The notes beneath the pieces were generated by a model. That model was not told the DNA's origin. It made no database searches and saw nothing but the letters and a program-made list of their open reading frames with translations. Below are positions 29,375 through 39,553 of a stretch of 64,000 nt of DNA, piece by piece (the first letter of the stretch is position 1; each line of letters starts with the position of its first letter). Source of the stretch: Fagopyrum homotropicum (lineage: Eukaryota > Streptophyta > Magnoliopsida > Caryophyllales > Polygonaceae). Position numbers and translations under genes: made by a program. The stretch is from NCBI GenBank assembly GCA_033239125.1, contig BSWB01000002.1:86362560-86426559 (forward strand). The letters are read 5' to 3'.

Positions 29375-31471
29375 TTAGTCCACCTGTTCCACAGCATCAA
29401 AAATTACTCGATCCTTTCGAGGAATCGGTAATAAGTCCAAAGGAGTTAAAGGGTTAAATCCATAAACACATTTGAAAGGTGATAACGAAGTGGAAGAATG
29501 CATGGTGCGGTTATAAGCAAACTCAATATGTGGTAACATGTCTTCCCATTCTTTTAAGTTATCTTTCAACATGGTTCTAAGGAGGGTCGTTAGGGTCCTA
29601 TTAGTGACTTCCGTTTGCCCATATGTTTGGGGATGACTAGAGATCGAGAATAGTAATCTAGGGCCCATTTTTCCCCAAAGTGTCTTCCAAAAGAAACTCA
29701 AAAACTTGACATCCCTATCACTAACAATAGTTTTAGGTATTCCATGCAATCTAACTATTTCCTTAAAGAAAAGATTAGCAACATTATATGCATCTTCAGT
29801 TTTATGACAAGGAATAAAATGTGCCATTTTAGAGAATCTATCTACTACCACAAAAATGGAATCTCTTCCTTTCTTAGTCCTAGGTAGTCCAACAATGAAA
29901 TCCATACTTATGTCCTCCCAAGGGCCATTAGGCGTCGGTAAGGGCGTATACAGCCCGTGGGGTGGTACCCTAGCTTTGGCCTTAAGACATTCAATGTACC
30001 TCTTAAGCATGTGTTCTACATCCCTTAACATATGAGGCCAATAAAAGTGAGTTTGCAACATGTGATAAGTTTTGTCCCTCCCAAAATGTCCCATTAAACC
30101 TCCTTTATGGGCTTCTTCCACCAATAAGATCCTAAGGGAACATCTAGGTATGCAAATCTTATCCACTTTAAACAAGAAACCTTCAAACACAAAGTACTTA
30201 TCATAAGGGCCTTGATTAGTGCATCTATGAAATATCTTTCCAAATTCAGCATTATCCACATATAATTCTTTAATGTAAGTAAAGCCTAACATCCTAGAAT
30301 CCAAAGCTGTGATTAAGGTGTATCTCCTAGACAATGCATCCACTAAGACATTATCCTTTCCTTTCTTATACTTGATAATGTAAGGAAAAGTTTTGATGAA
30401 CTCCATCCACCTACCATGTCGTCTATCTAGCTTATCTTGGCTCCTAAAGTGTCTAAGTGAATCATGATCGGTTTTCAAAACAAACTCTTGAGGCCAAAGG
30501 TAATGTTGCCATGTCTTGAGTACTCTAAACAAGGCATACAATTCTTTGTCATATGTAGAATAGTTTAAGCATGCACCTTTCAATTTTTCACTAAAGAAAG
30601 CTAGAGGCTTACCTTCTTGCATAAGAACGCCACCAATACCAATGCCGGATGCATCGCATTCAACCTCAAAGGGTTTAGTGAAGTCCGGTAGAGCTAGTAG
30701 TGGTGCGTGGGTGAGGCGTATTTTGAGCTCTTCAAAAGCTCTTTGCTGCGGTTCATTCCACTCAAAAGGAACCTTCTTTTTGGTCAAAGCCGTGAGTGGG
30801 GCTGCAATGGTGCTAAAATCTCTCACAAACCTTCTATAGAAGGTAGCTAAGCCATGGAAGCTCCTCACGTCACCAACCGTCCTAGGAGTGGGCCAATCAT
30901 TGATTGCTTTCACCTTGTCCTCATCCACTTGCAAGCCATTGGCACTTACTACAAAACCAAGGAAAATCACTCGGTTAGTATAGAAATCACATTTCTGAAT
31001 ATTAGCATACAAGTATTCTATACGCAATGTAGCAAGCACATCTCTCAAATGATTTTCATGCTGTTTTAAAGTCTTACTATAGATAAGAATGTCATCAAAG
31101 TAGACTACAACAAATAAACCAATATAAGGTCTCAAAATATGATTCATTAACCTCATGAAAGTACTAGGAGCGTTAGTTAAGCCAAAAGGCATTACTAGCC
31201 ACTCATAGAGTCCAAATTTGGTTTTAAAAGCTGTTTTCCATTCATCCCCTTCCCTCATTCTAATTTGATGGTAGCCACTCCTAAGGTCAATCTTAGTGAA
31301 AATTGTAGCTCCATGTAACTCATCAAGCATATCATCTAAACGGGGAATCGGGTGTCTATACTTGATAGTAATGTTATTGATTGCTCTACAATCAATACAC
31401 ATTCTCCAAGTATTATCCTTCTTGGGTACTAGCAGAACGGGAACGGCACAAGGACTAAGGCTTTCCCGCAC
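29375..31471 (-). CDS. pol: E reverse transcriptase, RNase H and integrase core (698 codons)
   Basis: This frame is open from just after the inverted-repeat scar (RESLSPCAVPVLLVPKKDN) to the TAA at 29375-29377. It has RT with WRMCIDCRAINNI, KIDLRSGYHQIRM and YFDDILIYS; RNase H with VECDASGIGIGGVLM and KTDHDSLRHFRSQDKLDRRH; the integrase zinc region HKGGLMGHFGRDKTY to CLKAKARVPPH; and the core with DISMDFIVGLPRT, VSDRDVKF and GQTEVTNRTL. HPQTYGQTE has tyrosine where other copies have aspartate; that residue is not one of the catalytic DDE positions. The apparent start is artificial, because the frame should be fused to protease upstream. Confidence 0.9.
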   Translation of the reverse strand: MRESLSPCAVPVLLVPKKDNTWRMCIDCRAINNITIKYRHPIPRLDDMLDELHGATIFTKIDLRSGYHQIRMREGDEWKTAFKTKFGLYEWLVMPFGLTNAPSTFMRLMNHILRPYIGLFVVVYFDDILIYSKTLKQHENHLRDVLATLRIEYLYANIQKCDFYTNRVIFLGFVVSANGLQVDEDKVKAINDWPTPRTVGDVRSFHGLATFYRRFVRDFSTIAAPLTALTKKKVPFEWNEPQQRAFEELKIRLTHAPLLALPDFTKPFEVECDASGIGIGGVLMQEGKPLAFFSEKLKGACLNYSTYDKELYALFRVLKTWQHYLWPQEFVLKTDHDSLRHFRSQDKLDRRHGRWMEFIKTFPYIIKYKKGKDNVLVDALSRRYTLITALDSRMLGFTYIKELYVDNAEFGKIFHRCTNQGPYDKYFVFEGFLFKVDKICIPRCSLRILLVEEAHKGGLMGHFGRDKTYHMLQTHFYWPHMLRDVEHMLKRYIECLKAKARVPPHGLYTPLPTPNGPWEDISMDFIVGLPRTKKGRDSIFVVVDRFSKMAHFIPCHKTEDAYNVANLFFKEIVRLHGIPKTIVSDRDVKFLSFFWKTLWGKMGPRLLFSISSHPQTYGQTEVTNRTLTTLLRTMLKDNLKEWEDMLPHIEFAYNRTMHSSTSLSPFKCVYGFNPLTPLDLLPIPRKDRVIFDAVEQVD

Positions 31472-31474
31472 ATA

Positions 31475-31516
31475 CGCCTATAGGATGAACCCTCCGTAGG
31501 GTTCATCCTATAGGCG
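31475..31516. repeat. Perfect 19-bp inverted repeat (repair scar) in E pol
   Basis: CGCCTATAGGATGAACCCT (31475-31493), a 4-base loop CCGT, then its exact reverse complement (31498-31516). Other copies have the sequence once, as part of RPAYRMNPKES. Here a second, inverted copy replaces about 60 bp of the PR-RT linker and breaks the frame. Confidence 0.93.
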
Positions 31517-32600
31517 GGCCTATTGGGAAGAGTAGCTCCCAGTATTAAATCTATTTGGTGTTCAATGCCCCTAATGGGCGGCAAGCCGGCTGGAATCTCA
31601 TCACGAAAAACGTCTCTAAATTCATCTAATAGCCCCTGAATAGATCTAGGAAGTGGGTTCGTAGAGTCATGAGGCACATTCACTAGAGATTTACACAAAC
31701 TCATCATTAGCACATCAATAGAAGCATAGTTAGTGACAAATTCATTCCTAGACTCAAGATAGCTACTTGTTGGTTGTACTAACAATGTTTGATGGGTTTT
31801 ATTCTCTTTACTCTTAGGCCGTATGATCTTAGGCTTGGGAGGGGTTCCTTGCTCTACCCTCTTGTTCTCATAGTACTCGGCTATTTGTAAAGGTGTCATA
31901 GGTTTAAGTGTTAAAGTTTTACCCTTATACTCAAAGCTATATTTGTTAGAAAACCCATCATGGACAACTTTCCTATCATATTGCCATGGGCGACCAAGCA
32001 ACAAGTGACAAGCATTCATAGGCACAACATCACATGTAATAACATCCTCATATGATCCTAATGTTATATTGACCTTAGTTTGCTTATTAACCTTAAGTTC
32101 TCCACATTCATTCATCCAATGTAGTTTATATGGCCTAGGGTGATAAAATGTAAGAAGTTGTAATTTGTTTACCATTTCCGTGCTAGCTATGTTGCAACAA
32201 CTTCCTCCATCAATTATCACATTACACACTTTTCCTTTAATGCTACACCTAGTATGAAACAGATTTTCACGTTGGTTATCCTCACAAGGTGCTAGTTGGA
32301 CATGCAAAGTTCTCCTAGCTATCAAAGATTCACCTTGTTCATACTCAATGTAATCATCATTCTCATTTTGTTCATTGTCATCATTTAAGGCATTTTCATC
32401 ATCTAATTCCACATCATCCTCACTCTCATATTCTCCTAGGTGATTTATGATCAAAGTGCGTCTATTAGGACATTCTCTACTCATGTGACCTCTACCTTGG
32501 CATTTAAAACACACAATGTCCCTAGATCTAGAGTTAGAGATAGGAGTACTTCTTCGATGATCACTTGAAGGCTCATTCAAGGATCGTGGTGTAGTGGACG
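31517..32600 (-). CDS. gag-pol: E nucleocapsid knuckle and protease
   Basis: The frame runs from about 32670 to 31429, but only this part is genuine. The knuckle CFKCQGRGHMSRECPNRR is an intact CCHC, followed by a very acidic linker (DDENALNDDNEQNENDD). Protease has VIIDGGSCCNIASTEMVNKL, GSYEDVITCDVVPM and LLLGRPWQYDRKV. The PR-RT linker DEFRDVFRDEIPAGLPPI follows, then ATLPNRPAYRMNP, where the inverted-repeat scar diverts the frame. The start at 32670 is out of frame with gag: the first ~35 residues are a shadow of the deletion near 32620 that joined the gag end to this frame. Confidence 0.85.
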
Positions 32601-33493
32601 GCGTAGAAGACCTTGATGGCCAAGTGTAGTACTTGCTCCATGGTGCTGTATTGATACATATCAACCTCATTAGCCAAATTAGAATTCAGAATACGAAGGT
32701 ACCTTGCCATAGTGTTTTCTTCATCCTCTAGAATATTGGCCTTCACCATAGCAACTTGCATATTCGTATAGGCTTCCTCATCGCTAAGTGAGCCTTGTCT
32801 CAAACTTTCCAGCCGTTGTCGAAGCTCTCGGGTATAGTGAGGTGGAACGAACCTAGCCTTCATTAATGCCTTCATATGCTCCCATGTGCTGATTTGAGGA
32901 TCCAAGGTTCGAACTCTTTCTTTGACTACGTGATCCCACCATACCAAAGCATAGCCTTGGAACTCAAGAGCTGCTAGTTGAACCTTCCTAGGCTCGCTGA
33001 AGTTGTGACACAACCAAATCTGCTCAACTTTAGTTTCCCACTCCGTGTAGATGTCGGGATCACACTTTCCTTCAAAAGCGGGAATTTTGATTTTGACCTT
33101 TCCGAGTCCGTCTTGCTCTTGATAGGGTAGAAGGTTGTCTTGTCCTTGCCTTGGCTGCTGGAATGGCCGATTGTAGCCCTCCCACGCGTGGTCCTCAACT
33201 TCATTCCGTCCCTGAAAGTCATCAACAAATGGTGGCATGTTAGAAGCATTAGGAAGGACGTTGGAATGTACATTACCTTGATCCGGCTCTCTAGTAAAAC
33301 GTGAAGGACCACCAAACTCGTAGTTAGCTCTTAAAGGTGGTGTTCCAGCTGGTGGTGTTCGTGCTTTAATAGACTCCACTCGTTTGGATAGGTTAGCTAC
33401 GGAATCGGACAATTTTTTCAATAGACTGATCATCTCAGGCGTGACGGTCTCGCTACTCGACTTGCTGGGACTTATGGACCTGGACATGCTCAA
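32573..33493 (-). CDS. gag: E gag
   Basis: This frame of 306 codons begins MSMSRSISPSK; an alternative start two codons later fits families A and F, which begin MSRS. It contains a coiled-coil-like segment (ISLLKKLSDSVANLSKRVES), a Pro-rich region and the capsid-like core: GLGKVKIKIPAFEGK, WETKVEQIWLCHNF, LEFQGYALVWWDHVVKER, LRQRLESLRQGSLSDEEAY, RYLRILNSNLANE and QVLHLAIKV. After AIKV the sequence jumps, by a deletion of the basic region, into a region out of frame with the CCHC knuckle. The protein therefore ends without its nucleocapsid. Confidence 0.88.
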   Translation of the reverse strand: MSMSRSISPSKSSSETVTPEMISLLKKLSDSVANLSKRVESIKARTPPAGTPPLRANYEFGGPSRFTREPDQGNVHSNVLPNASNMPPFVDDFQGRNEVEDHAWEGYNRPFQQPRQGQDNLLPYQEQDGLGKVKIKIPAFEGKCDPDIYTEWETKVEQIWLCHNFSEPRKVQLAALEFQGYALVWWDHVVKERVRTLDPQISTWEHMKALMKARFVPPHYTRELRQRLESLRQGSLSDEEAYTNMQVAMVKANILEDEENTMARYLRILNSNLANEVDMYQYSTMEQVLHLAIKVFYAVHYTTILE

Positions 33494-34101
33494 GTAGCAA
33501 ACAAAGAAACTGGTTAGGTTAGAAAAACAAAGATCTCACTTGTGTATCGCTCACACTCTCGTTGGTATTGCCTAGCTGGTGGCTCGAGTTGTTAGGATCC
33601 AACACCTTAAGATCGCGATTTACGAACCTTCTTAGCAACCCTTTGGAACTAGAACTGCTGAAACTGAATGTTAGTGTCGGAGATGAATCAAGACACCCCT
33701 AATTGGAGTATTGACTGTTGGGTTGGTGTAGGTATGGTAAATTGTGTTTAGAATGACGTTTTGAGCTGATTGAAAGAGTCGACTTGTGCTTGATTAATAA
33801 AAAGAAAGGGCCAGCCGTTTTTTGTAGTGTTTTTTTTTTTGAAAGATATCTTAGACTTTGTCAAAGATTTGTAGGAGAGAGAAGTAACCGTAATTGATTG
33901 CAGATAGGGTTACCGAACGTGTATGCAGCGTTTGAGCTTTCTCTTTTGTTTTGTTTTCGTTTTGTGTTTGCCTCTCCTCAAGATGTTGTCCGGCTTTTGA
34001 ATTGGCACACTTCAAGCACAAGTTAGATCTCAATTGGATAAGCAATAAGGTTAACAAGAAGAAGAAGTGATCAATTGTACCAACTGAGCTCTGATACCAA
34101 C
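33494..34101 (-). other. E leader and primer-binding site
   Basis: In minus sense, TGGTATCAGAGCTC (34086-34099) is the initiator-tRNA-Met PBS, two bases from the LTR. The ~600-bp leader to gag has a T-run at 33828-33840 (plus strand) and no recognisable gene. Confidence 0.88.
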
Positions 34102-35289
34102 TTATACGGTGTTAATCCGTGTTTGAGTCGACCTAGGCACAATGATCTCGAATCGGGCTGAATGAAACGATTTCTGAATGCGGAATGGACATAGGTTGAT
34201 GAATGGCGCAGGAAAGGTGAGAGAAGAACCAAAGAGAGAGCCAATGAAGGAACCAAGGCTGAAGAGCCAAAACCCCAATCGTGACTGCCCTAGACCCGTC
34301 TCCAATACAACGTTACACTAGCTCCTGCTGGACTAGCACAAAGAGGGACTCGTGAAGGCACGAAGCACCAATCCGAAGGCGGTTTGACAAAAACAAGCTC
34401 AGCCAAGCAACAACAGCAATGCCAACCAAAAACTCTCTTGTTCTTTGATTGATTTTGGGAAATGATTACAAATGCAATTCTAAGCAATGGATTTTACGTA
34501 ACTAATCTGCAGCTAAAGAGGCTATATAAATAGACTCTTTTATCTAGACAAAAGTAAAGAAAAGAAAGCTGAAAACATTAGTGGGAAGGTGGTAATAAGA
34601 GAGCTTCCTCTAATGTAGCTAACAACCTAACAAACCACTAATCAGCATGGAAATAGGCTGAATTATTCAAACTTATCCTTGGAGTGCAAGCTGGACGTTT
34701 TTAACGTTTTTAAGGAGCCAAATGGGCTATCCGAATGGGCTGAGTTGTTCAACAGATCCATGAGTGATTTGGCTGTGTTTTAAGAGCCAAATGATGATCC
34801 GAATGAGCTGAATTGTTACTCTCTTGGGCCTCTTTAAACGTGGTCAGCTGGTTGCCTTCTTGGGCTGTTTTGGAACGAGCAGCTGCTTCCCTCCTTGGGC
34901 TGCATTGGACGTGAGCAACAACCTTCCTCCCTGGGTTGCATTGGATGTGAGCAACAACCTCCTCTTGGGCTACATTGGCGTGAGCAACAGCCTCCTCTTG
35001 GGCTGCATTGGCGTGAGCAACAGCCTCCTCTCCTAGACTGCATTGGACGTGATCAAAAGCTTGCATGGCCTCCTCGAGCTGAATGGGAAGTGAGCACGTC
35101 GGCATGGTCTCCTTGCTTAGTTCGCTTGCTCCTACATTCACCAAAAGATTAACACATGATGTACGGAAATTAAATAGTTCACGCATTGTGTCAAGCAATA
35201 GCACTTCCCTTGACATAACTTCTTGGATCTCCTTAGCTTTTGCTCTAGTAATGGGATCTTGATAGCTTGTATGTGATGGTCCTACATCA
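34102..35289 (-). repeat. 5' LTR of E
   Basis: This 1188-bp LTR starts (minus) TGATGTAGGACCATCAC at 35289. The end next to the PBS reads CGTATAA, where the 3' LTR has CGTATCA, a change in the terminal dinucleotide. It carries the same tail frame (35289 to about 34749), with the coding minisatellite at 34875-35050. It is slightly diverged from the 3' LTR by scattered substitutions. Confidence 0.92.
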
Positions 35290-35294
35290 ATAAT

Positions 35295-38200
35295 CAAAGA
35301 GAGAACCTTTTTTATACTAGATGTCTAATTAAAGGGAAGGTGTGTAATATGATCATAGATGGAGGTAGTTGTTGCAATATAGCTAGCACTGATTTGATTA
35401 ATAAGTTGCAAATTACCACATTTTATCACCCTAGGCCTTACAAATTGCATTGGATAAATGATTGTGGAGAATTAAAAGTAAATAAGCAAGCTAGAGTTAC
35501 TATCACTTTAGGTAGCTATGAGGACACCATTACTTGTGATGTACTTCCCATGCAAGCTTGTTGTATTCTTTTGGGACGTCCATGTCAATTTGATAGGAGA
35601 GTTAAGCATGATGGTTTTACTAATAGGCATACCTTTGCATTTAATGGTCAAACACTAACTCTTAAGCCTATGACACCATTGCAGATTGCTGAATTTTATG
35701 AGAAGAAGAAGGAGTTGAGTGTGGAGCAAAATGAGGTGAAAAAGAGAGGGGATAGCTCACGGTCTAAACCAGAACCCACAGCCAAGATTAGTACCACACT
35801 ATTAGCCACACCTTCTAGTGTCCTTCTAGCATCCAAGGAGGAGTACATCCTAGATTACACCCCTTTAGATGCCATTCTTGTGAGCTTGTGCAAGAGCTTA
35901 GTGACTTTGAGTGATGAAGCCAAGACCACCCTACCTAAGCCCATCCTAGCTATCCTAGATGAGTTTAGTGATGTGTTTCCTGACGAGATTCCGGCTGGCC
36001 TTCCACCTTTTAGAGGTATTGAGCACCAAATAGATCTTATTCCCGGTGCTACACTCCCAAACCGTCCAGCCTATAGGATAAACCCTAAGGAGAGCCAAGA
36101 GATCCAAAACCAAGTCCAAGAACTCCTAGATAAGGGTTATGTAAGGGAGAGTTTGAGTCCTAGTTCCGTTCCCGTCCTCTTAGTGCCTAAGAAGGACAAT
36201 ACATGGAGGATGTGTGTTGATTGTAGAGCCATCAACAACATCACCATTAAGTACCACCATCCTATCCCACGTTTAGATGACATGTTAGATGAGTTGAATG
36301 GAGCCACATTGTTCTCTAAGATAGATCTTAGGAGTGGTTATCACCAAATCAGAATGAGGGAGTGAGATGAGTGGAAAACGGCATTCAAGACCAAGTTTGG
36401 TCTGTATGAGTGGCTAGTGATGCCATTTGGTTTAACCAATGCTCCTAGCACATTTATAAGATTGATGAATCACGTGTTGAGACACTACATTGGTAGGTTT
36501 GTTGTGGTTTACTTTGATGACATCCTCATCTATAGTAAGTCACTTGAAGAGCATGAGGAACATTTGAGGGAAGTACTTGCAACTCTTAGAATTGAATATT
36601 TGTATGCTAATTTGAAGAAATGTGAGTTTAGTACTAATCATGTTGTTTTTCTTGGTTTTGTAGTGAGCACAAGAGGTCTAGAGGTGGATGGAGAGAAGAT
36701 CAAGGTAATCCAGGAATGGCCTACTCCCGCAACCGTCGGTCAAGTGAGGAGTTTCCACGTCCTAGCCACCTTCTATAGACGTTTTGTGCGAGATTTCAGC
36801 ACCATAGCAGCCCCACTCACGTCCTTGACAAAGAAGAAGGTGCCATTTGTGTGGGGAGATGCTCAAGAGAAGGCGTTTAAGGAGTTGAAGTGGCGGTTGT
36901 CCCATGCACCTCTCCTAGCTCTTCCAGACTTCACCAAACCTTTTGAGGTCGAGTGTGATGCTTCGGGTATTGGCATTGGAGGAGTACTCATGCAAGAGGG
37001 TAAGCCACTAGCATTTTTTAGTGAGAAATTAAAGGGAGCATGTTTAAACTACTCGAAGTATGATAAAGAACTTTATGCCTTGTTTAGAGTATTAAAATCA
37101 TGGCAACATTATTTATGGCCTAGTGAATTTGTCCTACGTACCGATCATGAGTCCTTAAGACATTTTAGGAGTCTAGATAAGTTAGATAGGAGACATGGTA
37201 GATGGATGGAGTTTATAGAAACTTTTCCTTATATCATAAAGTATAAAAATGGCAAGGATAATATTGTAGCGGATGCTCTCTCTAGGAGACATTCTTTAAT
37301 CACAACTATGGATTCTAAGGTCTTAGGTTTCTATTATATTAAGGATCTATACGTTGATGATTCTGATTTTTGAGACATATTTAAGCAATGTGCATCTAGA
37401 GAAGCCTTTGATAAGTATTACTTGTTTGAGGGTTTTCTATTTAGAGTCGATAAAGTGTGCATTCCTAAGTGTTCCCTTAGGCTATTACTTGTTCAGGAAG
37501 CCCATATGGGAGGCTTAATGGGGCATTTTGGGAGAGATAAGACTTATCATATGTTACATTCACATTTTTATTGGCCCCATATGCTTAGAGATGTAGTGAA
37601 CTTGCTTAAGAGATGTCTTGTGTGTTTAAAGGCTAAGGCTAGATTGAAACCTCATGGATTGTATACCCCCTTACCCACGCCTAAGTCACCTTGGGAGGAT
37701 ATTAGTATGGACTTCATTTTTGGGTTACCTAGGACTAAGAAAGGGAGAGATTCAATTTTTGTGCTGGTAGATCGATTTTCTAAAATGACCCATTTTATTG
37801 CTTGCCATAAGACTGAAGATGCTTATAATGTAGCTAACTTGTTCTTTAGGGAAATTGTTAGATTACATGGAGTACCTAGCAGTATAGTTAGTGATAGGGA
37901 TGTTAAGTTTCTTAGTTTCTTTTGGAAGACTCTTTGGGGTAAACTAGGAACGAAGTTGCTGTTTTCGACTTCTAGTCATCCTCAAACGGATGGTCAAACC
38001 GAAGTAACTAATAGGACATTAACAACCATTCTGAGGGCTGTTTTAAAAGATAATTTGAAAGCATGGGAAGATGTCTTGCCTCATGTAGAATTTGCATATA
38101 ATGGTACATTACATTCTTCTACTAATCTAACTCCTTTTGAGTGTGTCTATGGGTTGAATCCTTTGACCCCTTTTGATCTTATACCGTTACCCATAGCGGA

Positions 38201-38867
38201 GCGAGTAGATTTTAATGCAGAAAAATAGGTGGAGATCATCAAGGAACTGCATGAAAGGACACGCAAAAGGCTAGAGGAGAAGGGGAGGCAAGTGGCTGCC
38301 AAGGCTAATAGGAACCGCAAGCAAGTGATGTTCGAACCGGGAGACCTCGTGTGGTTGCATTTAAGGAAAGATAGGTTCCCGGAAAGGCGCAAGTCCAAGC
38401 TATCACCTAGGGGAGACGGACCATTCAAAGTAGTACGTAAGGTTGGCAACAATGCTTATGTACTAGAGCTTCCGGAGGACTATGGAGTGAGCCCTACTTT
38501 CATCGTAGGAGATCTAAGTCTCTTTGAGTCAAGTGATGCGGATGGTGATGATTCGAGGACGAATCCTTCCCAAGAAGGGGAGTATGATGACGGACCATCA
38601 CCAACAACCCCTACTAGTCCTACAATGCAAGGGCCAATCAGTAGATCAAGGGCAAGAGCAATTCAAGAGGAGGTGTCCAACTTGTTGGTGTCCTTAGCTC
38701 CTAAGGAGACCATTAATGATCCATTGCTGACTGAGGCTTCCTTAGTCACGTTAATGACGATTCCCGACGACTTGGACGTGGAAGGGAGACCATGCACATG
38801 TGATTTGGAGCCATGCAAGAGTAAAGAAGAGACACTTGTTCCGGAATTGCAAGAAATGGAAGATTGA
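35295..38867 (+). pseudogene. pol: A3 protease, RT, RNase H, integrase and tail with three stop codons
   Basis: One continuous reading frame, about 1190 codons long, is interrupted only by three nonsense codons: TGA at 36363-36365 (HQIRMRE-stop-DEWKTAF), TGA at 37371-37373 (DDSDF-stop-DIFKQC) and TAG at 38226-38228 (FNAEK-stop-VEIIKEL). No frameshift is seen. All domains are present: protease IIDGGSCCNIAS, RT YFDDILIYS, RNase H VECDASGIGIGGVL, integrase HMGGLMGHFG to CLVCLKAKARL, DISMDFIFG, VSDRDVKF, GQTEVTNRTL, then GPFKVV and VSPTFIVGDLS. The tail ISRSRARAIQEE to LQEMED is encoded in the LTR. It is the best-preserved A pol. Confidence 0.92.
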
Positions 38868-39553
38868 GGCTTTTGGAGCTTCTTTTGTATTTTATATCAT
38901 CTTTTGGTATAAAATGAAAGACTTTTTATAACCTTTAGGTTCAAAACATTTTAAGGGTTATTTTATTTGTTTTAGTTGTTTTATTTATTTTATTGTCTTT
39001 TTGGCAAATGTTATTCCTTTTTTTAGATAGGAGGCTTTCTAGGCATATAAAAAGCCTCCCTTAGCTTCTTTCCTGATTAGATAGATTTTATAGCCAATTG
39101 ATAAACCGTCTCTTTAAGAGCTTTTGTTTCCATTCAGAAAATTCAATCAATAAAGTGAGCCAATTGATTTAATCGTTGTGAATCTCTGCTAGATTGTTCT
39201 TGTGTGTGTTAATCTCTTTAGAGATTGGTGCTAATAGTCAATACTAGTCCCTCCTTGTGCTTTTCTCCATTGAAGGCTTGTGTAAGGTTATAGAAGAAAG
39301 GGTTGAAGGCATCTTCTTGCTCGGGTTTTGATCAATCTGATCAAGGTTCTTGAAAGGGAGTCTTTTGGTTCTTTTGGATCTACTTCTACCATACATCCTA
39401 CGTCCCCTTTCATCCTCTTTTCTTCCATCTTTCGATCGTCATTTTCTTGTTCTAACAATTTGAATATTGTGCCATTGGTCAAGGAAAAACGTCATTGTTG
39501 GTTTCAAGGATTCCCAATCTAGATCTAGTCATTCGCGGCACCAACCCGCATCA
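38585..39553 (+). repeat. 3' LTR of A3
   Basis: This 969-bp LTR runs from TGATGACGGACCATCACC, directly after the purine tract AAGAAGGGGAGTA, to CCAACCCGCATCA. It carries the last 283 bp of the pol frame, a good TATA box TATAAAAA (39046-39053) and T-rich U5. The length equals the solo LTR at 2202. C4 sequence follows directly. Confidence 0.92.
39046..39053 (+). promoter_or_regulatory. TATA box of family A LTR
   Basis: TATAAAAA sits 461 bp into the LTR, downstream of the tail coding region. The two minus-strand A LTRs keep the same string. The transcription start would be expected about 30 bp downstream. Confidence 0.6.

Larger units (their letters stand above)
27839..35289 (-). mobile_element. 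Complete CRM-like LTR element E
   Basis: This 7451-bp element has LTRs of 1189 and 1188 bp and is flanked by ATAAT (27834-27838 and 35290-35294) in A3, just after CED of the protease-upstream linker. On the minus strand: 5' LTR 35289-34102, PBS, leader, gag 33493-32573, protease region, RT-RNase H-IN, C-terminal tail running into the 3' LTR (29027-27839). The lesions are few: a gag deletion, an inverted-repeat scar at 31475-31516 and one in-frame stop at 29375-29377. It is the most complete chromovirus-like copy in the window. Confidence 0.93.
25258..39553 (+). mobile_element. Family A element A3, lacking 5' LTR, carrying element E
   Basis: Order on the plus strand: leader (25258-26436), gag (26437-27833), insertion E with duplication ATAAT, then protease to integrase (35295-38867) and a complete 3' LTR (38585-39553). 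The 5' LTR and PBS are missing: the sequence starts about 15 bases after where the PBS would be, back-to-back with the 5' LTR of A2. Apart from E it is full length from leader to 3' LTR. Confidence 0.9.
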
